From: Actinomadura harenae
GTDB taxonomy: Bacteria; Actinomycetota; Actinomycetes; Streptosporangiales; Streptosporangiaceae
Reading direction: 5' to 3'
Assembly: GCF_003696215.1 (NCBI RefSeq)
Contig: NZ_RFFG01000006.1
Coordinates: 1 to 64,000 of the forward strand
DNA length: 64,000 nucleotides
The notes beneath the pieces are model-generated. The model was given only the letters and a program-made list of their open reading frames with translations, made no database searches and was not told the origin of the DNA. Positions 6,741-17,941 of this stretch are shown piece by piece; position 1 is the first letter of the stretch; every line of letters starts with the position of its first letter. The position numbers and the translations under genes are program-made.

Positions 6741-8078
6741 ATGAGTTCCATCGCCGCGGCGGAGGGGTCGGCCGGGCGCAAGCCCTGGTCGGCCGTGTTC
6801 GCCGTCCTCCAGCGGATCGGCCGCAGCCTCATGCTGCCGATCGCCGTCCTGCCCGCCGCCGCCCTGCTGCTGCGCTTCGGCCAGCCGGACATGCTCGGCG
6901 CGGACGGGCTCGGCTGGGTCCGCGTGGCCGAGATCGTCGGCGAGGCCGGCAACGCCCTGTTCGCCAACCTCCCGCTGCTGTTCGCCGTCGGTGTGGCGAT
7001 CGGCTTCGCGAAGAAGGCGGACGGCTCGACCGCCCTGGCCGCCGTCGTCGGCTACCTGGTCTTCGACCACGTCTCGAAGATCATGTTCTCGCACACCTCG
7101 CAGCTCAAGGCGAACGTGCTGATCGACAAGGTGGCGGACGGCAAGACCACCTCGGTCATCGACTGGGGCTCCAAGAACCCCACCGACGTCCTCGGCGGCA
7201 TCCTCATCGGTGTCGTGGCGGCCCTGCTCTACCAGCGCTTCTACCGGGTCAAGCTGCCCACCTACCTGGCGTTCTTCGGCGGACGCCGGTTCGTCCCGAT
7301 CATCACCGCCGTCGCCGCGCTGGTCCTCGGCGTCCTCATCGGCTTCGTCTGGCCGGTCTTCGGCACCTGGCTGACCGACTTCGGCAACTGGATCACCGGC
7401 GCGGGCGCGCTCGGCGCGGGCACCTACGGCGTCGTCAACCGGCTGCTGCTGCCGTTCGGCCTGCACCACATCCCGAACTCGCTGGTCTGGTTCGTGTTCG
7501 GCACCTACAACGACAACGGGACCGCCGTCCACGGCGAGATCAACCGCTACCTGGCGGGCGACCCGCACGCCGGCGGCTTCCTCGCGGGCTTCTTCCCCGT
7601 CCTGATGTTCGGCCTGCCCGGCGCGGCCCTCGCCATGTGGCGCGCCGCTCCCCCGCACCGCCGCAAGGCCGTCGGCGGCATCATGATCTCCGCCGCCCTC
7701 ACCGCCTTCGTCACCGGCGTGACCGAGCCGATCGAGTTCGCCTTCATGTTCGTCGCGCCCGTCCTCTACGGCGTGCACGTCGTCCTGACCGGCATCTCGA
7801 TGGCCCTGCTGGAGGCCCTCCACGCCCAGCTCGGCTTCGGCTTCTCCGCGGGCCTGATCGACCTCCTGCTGAACGCCAGCAAGGGCAACACCAAGGGTCT
7901 GCCGTTGATCCTCGGCTTGGGTGTCCTCTACTTCTTCATCTACTACTTCGTCTTCAAGTTCCTGATCGAGAAGTTCAACTTCGCGACCCCGGGACGCGAG
8001 CCGGACGCGGACGAGGCGGTCGACGCCCCCGCCGAGAAGCCCGCCTCCTCCCGGAAGCGCGAATCGGCCACCCAGTAG
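6741..8078 (+). CDS. PTS EIIC permease, GlcNAc family (copy 2)
   Basis: A second EIIC permease of 445 residues, closely similar to the first over nearly its whole length (for example LQRIGRSLMLPIAVLPAA, GEINRYLAGDPHAG, GVTEPIEFAFMF). The C-terminal tail is longer, charged and Lys/Glu/Ala-rich. The ribosome site GAGGAGAGG lies 14-22 bases before the ATG. It lies 127 bases after dasR on the same strand and is likely co-transcribed with it. The two copies differ mainly in the loop around residues 115-145 (numbered in this copy), which could tune substrate range. In Streptomyces the GlcNAc permease gene is NagE2. Confidence 0.92.
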   Translation: MSSIAAAEGSAGRKPWSAVFAVLQRIGRSLMLPIAVLPAAALLLRFGQPDMLGADGLGWVRVAEIVGEAGNALFANLPLLFAVGVAIGFAKKADGSTALAAVVGYLVFDHVSKIMFSHTSQLKANVLIDKVADGKTTSVIDWGSKNPTDVLGGILIGVVAALLYQRFYRVKLPTYLAFFGGRRFVPIITAVAALVLGVLIGFVWPVFGTWLTDFGNWITGAGALGAGTYGVVNRLLLPFGLHHIPNSLVWFVFGTYNDNGTAVHGEINRYLAGDPHAGGFLAGFFPVLMFGLPGAALAMWRAAPPHRRKAVGGIMISAALTAFVTGVTEPIEFAFMFVAPVLYGVHVVLTGISMALLEALHAQLGFGFSAGLIDLLLNASKGNTKGLPLILGLGVLYFFIYYFVFKFLIEKFNFATPGREPDADEAVDAPAEKPASSRKRESATQ

Positions 8079-8118
8079 AACCCGGGCCGGACCCAGCCCA
8101 TAAGTCCGGCCCTCCCCC

Positions 8119-8184
8119 GAGGCCCTCCCACCCCCTAACCGGGAGGGCCTCACCCCGACGGCGGGGCGCCCAGCGCCCCGCCGT
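8119..8184 (+). terminator. Tandem terminator hairpins after the second EIIC gene
   Basis: Two strong stems follow the EIIC stop. The first has 11-bp arms at 8119-8129 and 8141-8151. The second has 11-bp arms at 8158-8168 and 8174-8184, followed by CCCCCTTTGG. They would end transcription of the dasR-EIIC unit and separate it from the convergent secA. Confidence 0.8.
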
Positions 8185-8271
8185 CCCCCTTTGGTGACCG
8201 CGGCGCCAGGGGGAAGGCCCCACACAGAACACACCGCAGGCCGCCCAACGGACGGTCGACGGGAAAAGGGG

Positions 8272-8303
8272 AACGGCCCCGGTCTGGTGGGACCGGGGCC
8301 GTT
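8272..8303 (-). terminator. secA terminator hairpin
   Basis: A perfect 13-bp stem (8272-8284 with 8291-8303, 6-base loop) lies 28 bases beyond the secA stop. A 15-bp direct duplication (GTCGCGTGTCAGCTG-like) lies at about 8309-8338 and includes the secA stop codon. Confidence 0.8.
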
Positions 8304-8331
8304 CGGGTGTCGCGTGTCAGCTGGTCGCGTG

Positions 8332-11178
<2,847 letters not shown>

Positions 11179-11365
11179 TCTCGGAGGCTCCTTGCAGATC
11201 GTGGGTCACCGCCGACCGGCGGCACGCACACCACACGTACGATGCCATCGTAGGCGAGACTCAGAATGGTCTAGGTCACCCTGCGACGCAATCCCGGCCC
11301 GCGTTCAGCCCTCTGACACCCGTCCGGGACAATCATCCTGAACACTCTGAGGGGAGGGGCCCAAA

Positions 11366-11683
11366 TTGTCCGATGAGTACGGCTCGCACGCCGGACGGCC
11401 GAGTTCCTGGCTGGCGGTCACCGTGATCTTCGCCGGCTTCACCGTGGGCGGAGTCGCGCTCTGCCTGGGACCGCAGTGGGTGCTGTTCTGGGTCGGAGCC
11501 GCGATCATCGCGCTCGGCCTGGTGGTGGCCGCGCTCGTGCACCTTTTCGCCGACGTCGTCGTCGACGCTCCGCGCGTCCTGCCGGAGGTCGTGGACTACT
11601 CGGTCTTCGGCAGCCGCACGACCAAGCGCCGCGGCGGCCTGCCCGGCGACAAGAAGGCGGTCATGTCCGACGCGCAGCGGTAA
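11366..11683 (+). CDS. Small two-TM membrane protein, HGxxPAAW-like family
   Basis: A 105-residue protein with two hydrophobic segments (about 16-36 and 40-62) and a basic C-terminus. The N-terminus HAGRPSSWLAVTVIFAG resembles the HGxxPAAW family of small actinobacterial membrane proteins. The start is a TTG at 11366 behind a purine-rich GAGGGGAGGGG. The gene diverges from secA. Function is unknown. The family name is from memory of similar motifs. Confidence 0.75.
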   Translation: MSDEYGSHAGRPSSWLAVTVIFAGFTVGGVALCLGPQWVLFWVGAAIIALGLVVAALVHLFADVVVDAPRVLPEVVDYSVFGSRTTKRRGGLPGDKKAVMSDAQR

Positions 11684-11999
11684 GGCGCCCGGCCGATCCC
11701 ACCCGCGTCCCGCCGAAGCCGCGCGCCCGACGGGACGTCCGTCCGCCGCCCGACCCGATCGGCGGCCGTGAACGTCCGGCCCGCCGGACCTGGATCCGCG
11801 TTCCTCCTCCCCGAGCAGGGACGCCCCTCCAGGCCCCGGCGGGCCGACGCGTTTCCGAACCCGGACGAGTCCGGAAACCGCTCACGTTCAGTGCGCGTCC
11901 GTAACCAACCGCGCACACCCCCGCAACCCGACCGGCGCATGTGCCAGAAGAATGGACTCGCCGCATCAGCGGACCGCCCCGGGCACGCACGCCCCCGGC
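11684..11999. other. Intergenic region without a clear gene
   Basis: Convergent spacer between the small membrane protein and the glycosylase gene. The only structure seen is a modest hairpin with arms GTTTCCG (11851-11857) and CGGAAAC (11872-11878), which could be a terminator. The open frames here are short and look like composition artefacts. Confidence 0.5.
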
Positions 12000-13298
12000 T
12001 CAGTCGCGTTCGACGAGCTGCTTGATCCCCGGCTCGGCGCGTTCGACGCGGATCGCGTCGCATCCGACCCACTCGGCCGCGTTGCGGAGCGCGGCCCGCA
12101 ACGCCTCCGCCCCCTCCTCGATCCTGGCGGCCGACCTGGTGAGACGCGGTTCGAGCGAGACCTGGCGCGCGACGAGGGTCCTCCCCTCGCGGGCCGGGTC
12201 GACGCGTCCGACCAGGCGTCCGCCGGCGAGCAGCGGCATCGTGAAGTAGCCGTGCACCCGCTTCGCCTTCGGGACGTACGCCTCCAGCCGGTGATCGAAG
12301 TCGAAGACGCGGGACGTCCTGGCCCGGTCCCAGACCAGCGAGTCGAACGGGGACAGCAGCGTCGTGACATGCCTGCCGCGCGGCGGCGTCGCGAGCGCCT
12401 CGGGATCGGCCCACGCCTGATGCCGCCACCCCTGGACCCGCACCGGCACCAGCCCGGACGCGTCGACCACCGCGTCCACCTGCTCGGCCTTGATCCGGTA
12501 GTAGTCGGCGAGATCGGCGCGCGTCGCCACGCCGAGCGCCCGCCCCGCCAGCCGGACGAGCCGGGTCAGGCACTCGGCGTCGTCCGGGTCCTGCCCGTAG
12601 AGCCCGTCCGGGACGACCCGCTCCGCCAGGTCGTACACCCGCCGCCAGCCGACCCGCTGGACGCACGCGACCTCGCCGACGTCCCACAGCCACTCGATGC
12701 CGATCTTGTGGTCGCTCCATTCCCACCAGTCGCCCCCGGCCTTGGCGCCGCCGAGTTCCCGGGTCGTGAGCGGCCCCTCCGCCTTGAGCCTGGCGCGGAT
12801 CTCGTCGCACACCCCGTCCGGCACCTTGTGCCACCGGACGCCCTTCCGCTGGAACTCCCGCCTCCGGAAGGCCAGAGTCGGCCATTCCTCGATCGGCAGG
12901 ATCGACGCGGCATGCGCCCAGTATTCGAACGCGAACGGCCCGGACGCTTTGGCGCTCCGCCGCTTTTCGATCAACGGCCCGCCACTCGACGCGAGCGCCG
13001 CCGGATCGCCGTTCCGCCCCGTCCCGTGATCGGCGTCCCGCGCGGGCGGCGTCCAATAGGCGTTCTCGATCTTGTCCTTCGGCGTCGCGCCGAGCCGCGC
13101 ATACGGGACGAGCTCATGCGACCGCGCGAGCACCGAGATCGTGTCCAGCTGGACGGCCCCGAGCCGCGAGAGCACACCCGGCACACCGCCGCGCCGCGCG
13201 TCCGCGCCCAGAAGCCCCTGAGCACGCAGCGCCAGCCGCCGCGCCTCGTCCGCACTCAGCTCCGCCTCGGCCCTGTCGGGGGTCATGGTGTTGGTCAC
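12000..13298 (-). CDS. Winged-helix DNA glycosylase-like protein, AlkX/YcaQ type (HTH_42)
   Basis: About 432 residues from a GTG at 13298 (an in-frame ATG at 13286 is an alternative). It matches the HTH_42 family of winged-helix proteins whose members AlkZ and YcaQ/AlkX excise interstrand crosslinks. The N-terminal motif LGAVQLDTIS holds Q-L-D at residues 50-52, which fits the Q-x-D catalytic pattern I recall for AlkX rather than the Q-x-Q of AlkZ. YWAHAASILPIEEWP and FDHRLEAYVPKAKRVHGYF are further family blocks. AlkZ copies sit in biosynthetic clusters, while YcaQ types are housekeeping. Nothing nearby suggests a toxin cluster. Neither start has a clear ribosome site. Confidence 0.8.
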   Translation of the reverse strand: MTNTMTPDRAEAELSADEARRLALRAQGLLGADARRGGVPGVLSRLGAVQLDTISVLARSHELVPYARLGATPKDKIENAYWTPPARDADHGTGRNGDPAALASSGGPLIEKRRSAKASGPFAFEYWAHAASILPIEEWPTLAFRRREFQRKGVRWHKVPDGVCDEIRARLKAEGPLTTRELGGAKAGGDWWEWSDHKIGIEWLWDVGEVACVQRVGWRRVYDLAERVVPDGLYGQDPDDAECLTRLVRLAGRALGVATRADLADYYRIKAEQVDAVVDASGLVPVRVQGWRHQAWADPEALATPPRGRHVTTLLSPFDSLVWDRARTSRVFDFDHRLEAYVPKAKRVHGYFTMPLLAGGRLVGRVDPAREGRTLVARQVSLEPRLTRSAARIEEGAEALRAALRNAAEWVGCDAIRVERAEPGIKQLVERD

Positions 13299-13834
13299 GC
13301 GCCGATCGTAGGCCACAACACCGACAAACCCCACACACCGGTGTCGCCCTCCCCGACCAGAACGAGGCGGCACCCTGCGGAACGAGACGACATCCCGCAG
13401 CAGCCAAGGCTCAACAACGCGGAACCATCCCAGCCCCGCAGGGGACACGTCCTCTTTGGGCCCAAGGGCGGCAGGCGCCGTCACTGACCAACCCCACTAG
13501 CCCACCCGTGGCACCGCGAGCAATCCGCATAAGGCGACCGGGTGGCACCCAACAACCGTCAACGCACTGTCCGCCACGACGATCGTCGCCTACGGCACGA
13601 CGAACCACCCGCTACATCCGCCCCACCAAGAGACAGCGCGCAAGTCATCCAGGACAGCGGCCATCACACCGCGCGACATCACCGGTCACCGATGCGAAGC
13701 ACACCCTCCGGGGACACCGCAACCACGCCAACTCGGACACGACGGCGCCAACGCCGTGCTCGCCCTGACAGAGAGGGAGCACAACTCGAACACCGCCCAC
13801 GATCGGTCACGTGGGCGAGTCGAGCGGGCGACCG
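13299..13834. other. Intergenic region, no gene recognised
   Basis: A 536-base spacer between two minus-strand genes. It contains no frame with convincing codon use, no clear hairpin and no recognisable RNA. The sequence is less GC-rich than the flanking genes, with runs such as CACCAAGAGACAG. It probably holds the 3' end of the response-regulator transcript and the promoter of the glycosylase gene. Confidence 0.5.
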
Positions 13835-14503
13835 TCAGGTGATCTCCAGGAGCTTCTCCCGGACGGCGTACACCACGGCCTCCATCCGCGAGTGCAGCTG
13901 AAGCTTCTCCAGGATGTTCCGGACATGGTTCTTCACGGTGTTCTCGGAGATGAACAGCTCCCGCGCGATCTCCCGGTTGCCGAGCCCGCGCGCGACGAGC
14001 CGCAGGACCTCCATCTCGCGGTCGGTCAACCGAGGCGCCGGAACCTGCTGCGTCCGCTCCTCGCTGCGCTTGGCGAGCGCGGCGAACTCGGTGATCAGCT
14101 TGGACGCCATGGACGGGCTGATCAGCGACTGCCCGCCGTGCACCGCCCGCACCGCCTGCGGGACCTCGTCGATCGAGATCTCCTTGAGCAGGTAGCCGCT
14201 GGCCCCGGCCTTGATCGCCTCGAAGAGGTCCTCCTCCTCGTCGCTGATCGTCAGCATGACGATCTTGGCGCTGGGCGCGGCGTCCTTGATCGCCGTGCAC
14301 GCCTCGATGCCGCTGCGCCGCGGCATCCGGATGTCCATGAGGACGACGTCGGGCAGGAGATCGCCCGCCATCTGGACGGCCTCGTGCCCGTCCCCGCCCT
14401 CTCCGATCACCTCGATGTCCGGTTCTGCCTGGAGCACCATCTCCAGGCCGCGCCTGAACAGCGCGTGATCGTCCACGATCAGTACCCGAATCGGATCCCC
14501 CAC
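13835..14503 (-). CDS. NarL/LuxR-family response regulator
   Basis: A 222-residue response regulator counted from the GTG at 14503, which has AGGGAGAGGA upstream. The receiver domain has D11-D12 acidic residues, the phosphorylated D57 in VVLMDIRMP, and K107 in GYLLKE. The C-terminal LuxR-type helix-turn-helix runs about 158-222 ([27 protein letters not shown]). No sensor kinase gene is adjacent, so it is an orphan here. The open frame continues in phase for another 615 codons upstream, but that part is low complexity and is described separately. Its place near secA and hpf matches an orphan regulator in Streptomyces. Confidence 0.88.
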   Translation of the reverse strand: MGDPIRVLIVDDHALFRRGLEMVLQAEPDIEVIGEGGDGHEAVQMAGDLLPDVVLMDIRMPRRSGIEACTAIKDAAPSAKIVMLTISDEEEDLFEAIKAGASGYLLKEISIDEVPQAVRAVHGGQSLISPSMASKLITEFAALAKRSEERTQQVPAPRLTDREMEVLRLVARGLGNREIARELFISENTVKNHVRNILEKLQLHSRMEAVVYAVREKLLEIT

Positions 14504-15730
14504 CTGCGCATCCTCTCCCTGCGCACCACGGGCCGACGTCTCCGCGCTCCCGCGCGCGCCGCCGCCCGGACCACCGCCTGCGCTCCCACCGGCCGAAGCG
14601 CCACCGCTCCGGCCTCGGGCTCCACTCGCCGATCCCGCGGAGACCATCACCCGAGGGGCTCCGCCACCGGCCTCACGCCGTCCGGCGCCGCTTCGCGCGT
14701 CACCCGCGCGACGTCCCGCGCCGGACGCCGCGACCACGACTCCACGAGTCTCATCGTCTCGCCCATGACCGCCCGCCGCCACGTTCCGCACACCGCCGAC
14801 CCGCGCGCGACCGGTCGTTCCACGACCGTCCACCACCTGCTCACGACCATTCCAGACAGGGCCGTCCGCCTCACGATCGGCCATCGCCACACCAACCGGC
14901 GCACACCCGCCCAACGAACGAGCACCCAAGCCAGATCCCCCAGCCACAGCGCTTCTCAAGAAGCGCCGTCCTCCGGCACGCCGCCCGGCACCATCTGCCA
15001 GACACCCCCGTCCAGAGACCGCCGTATGCCTCACATCGGCGCCCGACACACCCAGCGCCCCGTCAGCATCCCGCGCCACACGCCGCCGCCGCAGAGCATT
15101 CACCCACGCAGCGCCATCTCGCGCAGGCCCGGCAACCGTCACCTGCCCCGCACGACACTCCCGCGCCCGCACCCTGACCGCAGCCAACGCACGCGCACGC
15201 GAAAGCCCCTTCCCAATCCCCAGGTCACAAGAACGGTCCAGACGAACCGAAAACACTGACCCCCAGGAACACCGCCGCGGAAGGACCACCCCCCGCGAGA
15301 CACCGACCATGCGCACAAGCCCCGCGCCCACCGGCCCCTCATCCACGCGCCCCGTGGCCACATGCCCGGCTTTCACGTAGGCATGGCCCGACGTCTCGTC
15401 GCGCAAGATCTCACGTCCTGAGATCCCGTGGGCCAAGGTCCCCTGGGCGGATCTTGCGTGAGCCGGGGGCCCGGCAGTTGGCGTCCCAGGGACAACCACG
15501 TGGGCTGACGCAAGGAGGGGTCGAGGGACCGGGTCGCCTGGTACCTCGCGATCCAGGATCACGTGGGCCAAGGGCGCATGAACCGAGGTCGCAGAGACGT
15601 GGAGGGCGGCCTCACTCGGGGCCGCATGATCCGGCAGCGTGTGAGCCGGGGCTCCAGAGGTCGGTGTTCCACGCGCGGCGGCTCTAGGGGCCGAGACCGC
15701 ATGGACGGGAAAAGCCGAGTGGGCAGAAGG

Positions 15731-15826
15731 CTCACAGCCGCAGGCCACGTGGGTGGGAGAAACCGAGCGGGCGGAAGACTCACAGCCGCAGGCCACGTGG
15801 GCCGGTGACATGGGGGCCCGTGACCC
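15731..15826. repeat. 48-bp tandem repeat
   Basis: A segment starting CTCACAGCCGCAGGCCACGT at 15731 recurs at 15779, exactly 48 bases later. Partial further copies continue to about 15826 (GCCGGTGACACGTGAGCC-type units). In the open minus frame, 48 bases equals 16 codons. Confidence 0.8.
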
Positions 15827-15988
15827 GGGGGCCGGTGACACGTGAGCCGGTGACATGAGGCCCCATGGAACGTGCACCGGTGACGCGGGGGGCGGTGACG
15901 CGTGGGCGTGGAGGTCGGGGTGCGCGTGGGGGCCGGGGTCAGCGGGCACCACGCGAACTTGGGGCGCGGTGGCGCGGGGAGCCGAAGG

Positions 15989-16096
15989 AGTTCGGCAGTC
16001 GTGAGGGGCTTGGGCCTCGTGAACGGCCTGGGAGTCGTGAGGGCTCTGGGAACTCTGAAGGGCCTGGGAGCCGTGAAATGCCTGGGGAGATGGCAG
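15989..16096. repeat. 18-bp degenerate tandem repeat
   Basis: Six degenerate units of 18 bases begin near 15989, 16007, 16025, 16043, 16061 and 16079; the typical unit is GGCCTGGGAGTCGTGAGG. In the minus frame they give a six-residue pattern such as HDSQAV / HEAQAP. Confidence 0.75.
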
Positions 16097-16573
16097 CGCT
16101 CGACAGGCTGGGGGGTCCTTGGGCGCTGGTGGGGGCTGGGAGGCCGGAAGGTCCTGGCGGAAGGTGGCGGGGGTGTTGGGGGGCGCAGGGCGGGGGGACG
16201 GGGTGAGGGGCTGGGGGCGAGGGGAGGGTGGGCACGCGGCGGACGGGGCGGGGCCCGGCCGGCGCGGGGGCGCGGGGGCGCCGCGAGCCTCGGGGTTCTC
16301 GCTCACCAGAGTCGCGGCGTGGAGGTGAACGCCGCTTCCCCCCTTCACTGTCAGTGATCTGGGTCAGCCGGAGGAACCGGAGGCCGGTGTCGCCCCCGGG
16401 GGAACGCTAGACGTGGCGGCGGCCGGACGAGCGGCGCGGCACGACCTCTGAGGCCGCGCCGCGCCACCACTCCGAGCCCGGCGGGCGGTCCGCGCCGCCG
16501 CCGTCACGGCTTGCTGGTAACGCCTTTCTAGATCATGACATGATCCGGGCGGTGACGTGACGCAAGTGCCACA

Positions 16574-17251
16574 TCACTCTTCGACAAGACGGATGACTCC
16601 GTAGTCCCAACCCCTTCTCCGGTACACCACCGTGGGATGGCTGGTGGCCTTGTCACGGAACAGGAAGAAGTCGTGCCCGACGAGTTCCATCTCGAACAGG
16701 GCCTGCTCGATGCCCATGGGCTCGGCCTTGTGGAACTTCTCCCGGACGATGACGGGACCGTCGCCGTCCATGGGGATCGGCACCAGGGTCTCGTCGAGTT
16801 CGGTCGCCACGGCCTCGTAGCCGCTGACATCCGGTTCGGCCCCGCCGGAAGGCTCCGCCTCCCGGACCGGGGCGGCCGCGGCCTCGACGGGGAGATCCCC
16901 GGGCAGCGGCTCCATCGCGGCGAGTCTGCCCTTGCCCTTGCCGCCGTTGTGGGCCTTGCGGCGTTCGGAGTCGCGGCGCAGTCTCGACTCGAGCTTGTCG
17001 AGGGCCATGTCGAGCGCGCCGTACCGGTCGTCCGCGGCGGCCTCCGCACGGATCACCGGGCCGCGTGACCGAATGGTCAGCTCCACCCGTTCGCGCTGGT
17101 CGGCGAGGCGCGGGTTCCGCTCCTGCGACACCTCCACATCCACGCGGATGACCCTGTTGTTCAACCGCTCGATCTTGGCGAGCTTGGTGTCGACGTGCTG
17201 CCGGAACCGATCACTGACATCGGTGTGCCGGCCCCTGACGATGATGTCCAC
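16574..17251 (-). CDS. hpf: Ribosome hibernation-promoting factor, long form
   Basis: A 225-residue protein from the GTG at 17251, with GAGAAGGGGGG upstream. The N-terminal S30AE domain (1-~105) begins VDIIVRGRHTDVSDRFRQHV. An acidic/Ala-rich linker follows. The C-terminal dimerisation domain (~165-225) has VREKFHKAEPMGIEQAL and the end WDYGVIRLVEE. Long HPF stores inactive ribosomes as 100S dimers in stationary phase or stress. The gene lies between the orphan response regulator and comF, as in Streptomyces. Upstream in-frame codons lack family similarity and are not part of the gene. Confidence 0.93.
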   Translation of the reverse strand: MDIIVRGRHTDVSDRFRQHVDTKLAKIERLNNRVIRVDVEVSQERNPRLADQRERVELTIRSRGPVIRAEAAADDRYGALDMALDKLESRLRRDSERRKAHNGGKGKGRLAAMEPLPGDLPVEAAAAPVREAEPSGGAEPDVSGYEAVATELDETLVPIPMDGDGPVIVREKFHKAEPMGIEQALFEMELVGHDFFLFRDKATSHPTVVYRRRGWDYGVIRLVEE

Positions 17252-17941
17252 GCGGGACCCCCCTTCTCCCGGTTGCGAGGTCCGCCCGGAAGGGGCCAGA
17301 CGCCGCTTCCGGACGCCATAGCTCGGTGGGTCGCACCCGCCCGGCCGACCTGGTCTTCGCCCCCACATCCGCCTGCTGAGGGGCTCGCGGCTCTAGCGCC
17401 ACTACTGCCCTTCTCCCGGTTCGGGGGATATCTGATCCCCCGGCGGGGCAGGACTTACTTCTAAGGCGCACCGTGATCAGTCGACGAAAAGTCGCCTTAC
17501 GTGGGCCGTTTCGCCTGCGCCTGGCATCGGCTAGCCGGACCGCATCACGTGCTCGCGACGAGCACTGCGATCCAACGCAACCACGGACCCGGGCGGGTGC
17601 CATGTCAGGAACGCTAACCCCTAACGCCACGAATGTCAGGGGGGTGAACGGAGGAAAAACTCACGTACGGTCATCGACGAGCCCCCGATTCGGCCCCCGA
17701 AGAGCCCTCTCCAGACTCTCCACGCGCCGTACATCCCCGTGCCCGCAGGGCTTCCCGTGGATCATCCTCCGCGCAGGTCAGAACCCTGGCAGCGCTGGCC
17801 GGTTTGGGAAAATATCTACCTGCCTCCTGACTCACGGTGAGCCTTGAAACCACAATCAATGTGACGTCTACCAACAAGACGGGCACCCGCATGTCACGGT
17901 CGGTAACTATCAAACGTGCCGAGGATCTCCCGTGAAGAAAG
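17252..17941. other. 690-base intergenic region between comF and hpf
   Basis: No gene is recognised. It should contain the hpf promoter and the end of the comF transcript. A hairpin with arms GGGGGAT (17423-17429) and ATCCCCC (17435-17441) is the clearest structure. The part from 17800 to 17930 is relatively AT-rich, compatible with promoter DNA, but I could not assign -35/-10 boxes with confidence. Confidence 0.5.

Larger units (their letters stand above)
14504..16573. other. 2-kb low-complexity region upstream of the response regulator
   Basis: No ordinary gene is recognised. On the minus strand one frame stays open from 16348 into the regulator gene, in phase. It would encode a 615-residue N-terminal extension rich in Pro, Ala, His, Ser and Gly. 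The distal half (15400-16350) is built of short tandem repeats. The proximal half (14504-15260) has neither repeats nor domain motifs, and frames are also open on the plus strand. Third-position bias is mixed. Most likely it is non-coding or degenerate. A perfect palindrome GATCATG-A-CATGATC lies at 16531-16545, next to the end of hpf. Confidence 0.6.

Noticed and set aside
13811..15259. A 482-residue plus-strand ORF opposite the response regulator
   Set aside because: It is antisense to a clear gene and encodes His/Thr/Arg/Pro-rich sequence with no domain, typical of a GC-rich shadow frame.
15731..16096. CRISPR-like array upstream of the response regulator
   Set aside because: Tandem units without spacers; simple minisatellite structure.
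13835..16348. A single 837-residue protein with a C-terminal response-regulator domain
   Set aside because: The GTG at 14503 has a good ribosome site and marks the start of family similarity; the upstream part is low complexity and open in several frames. Kept as a finding, not as a gene.
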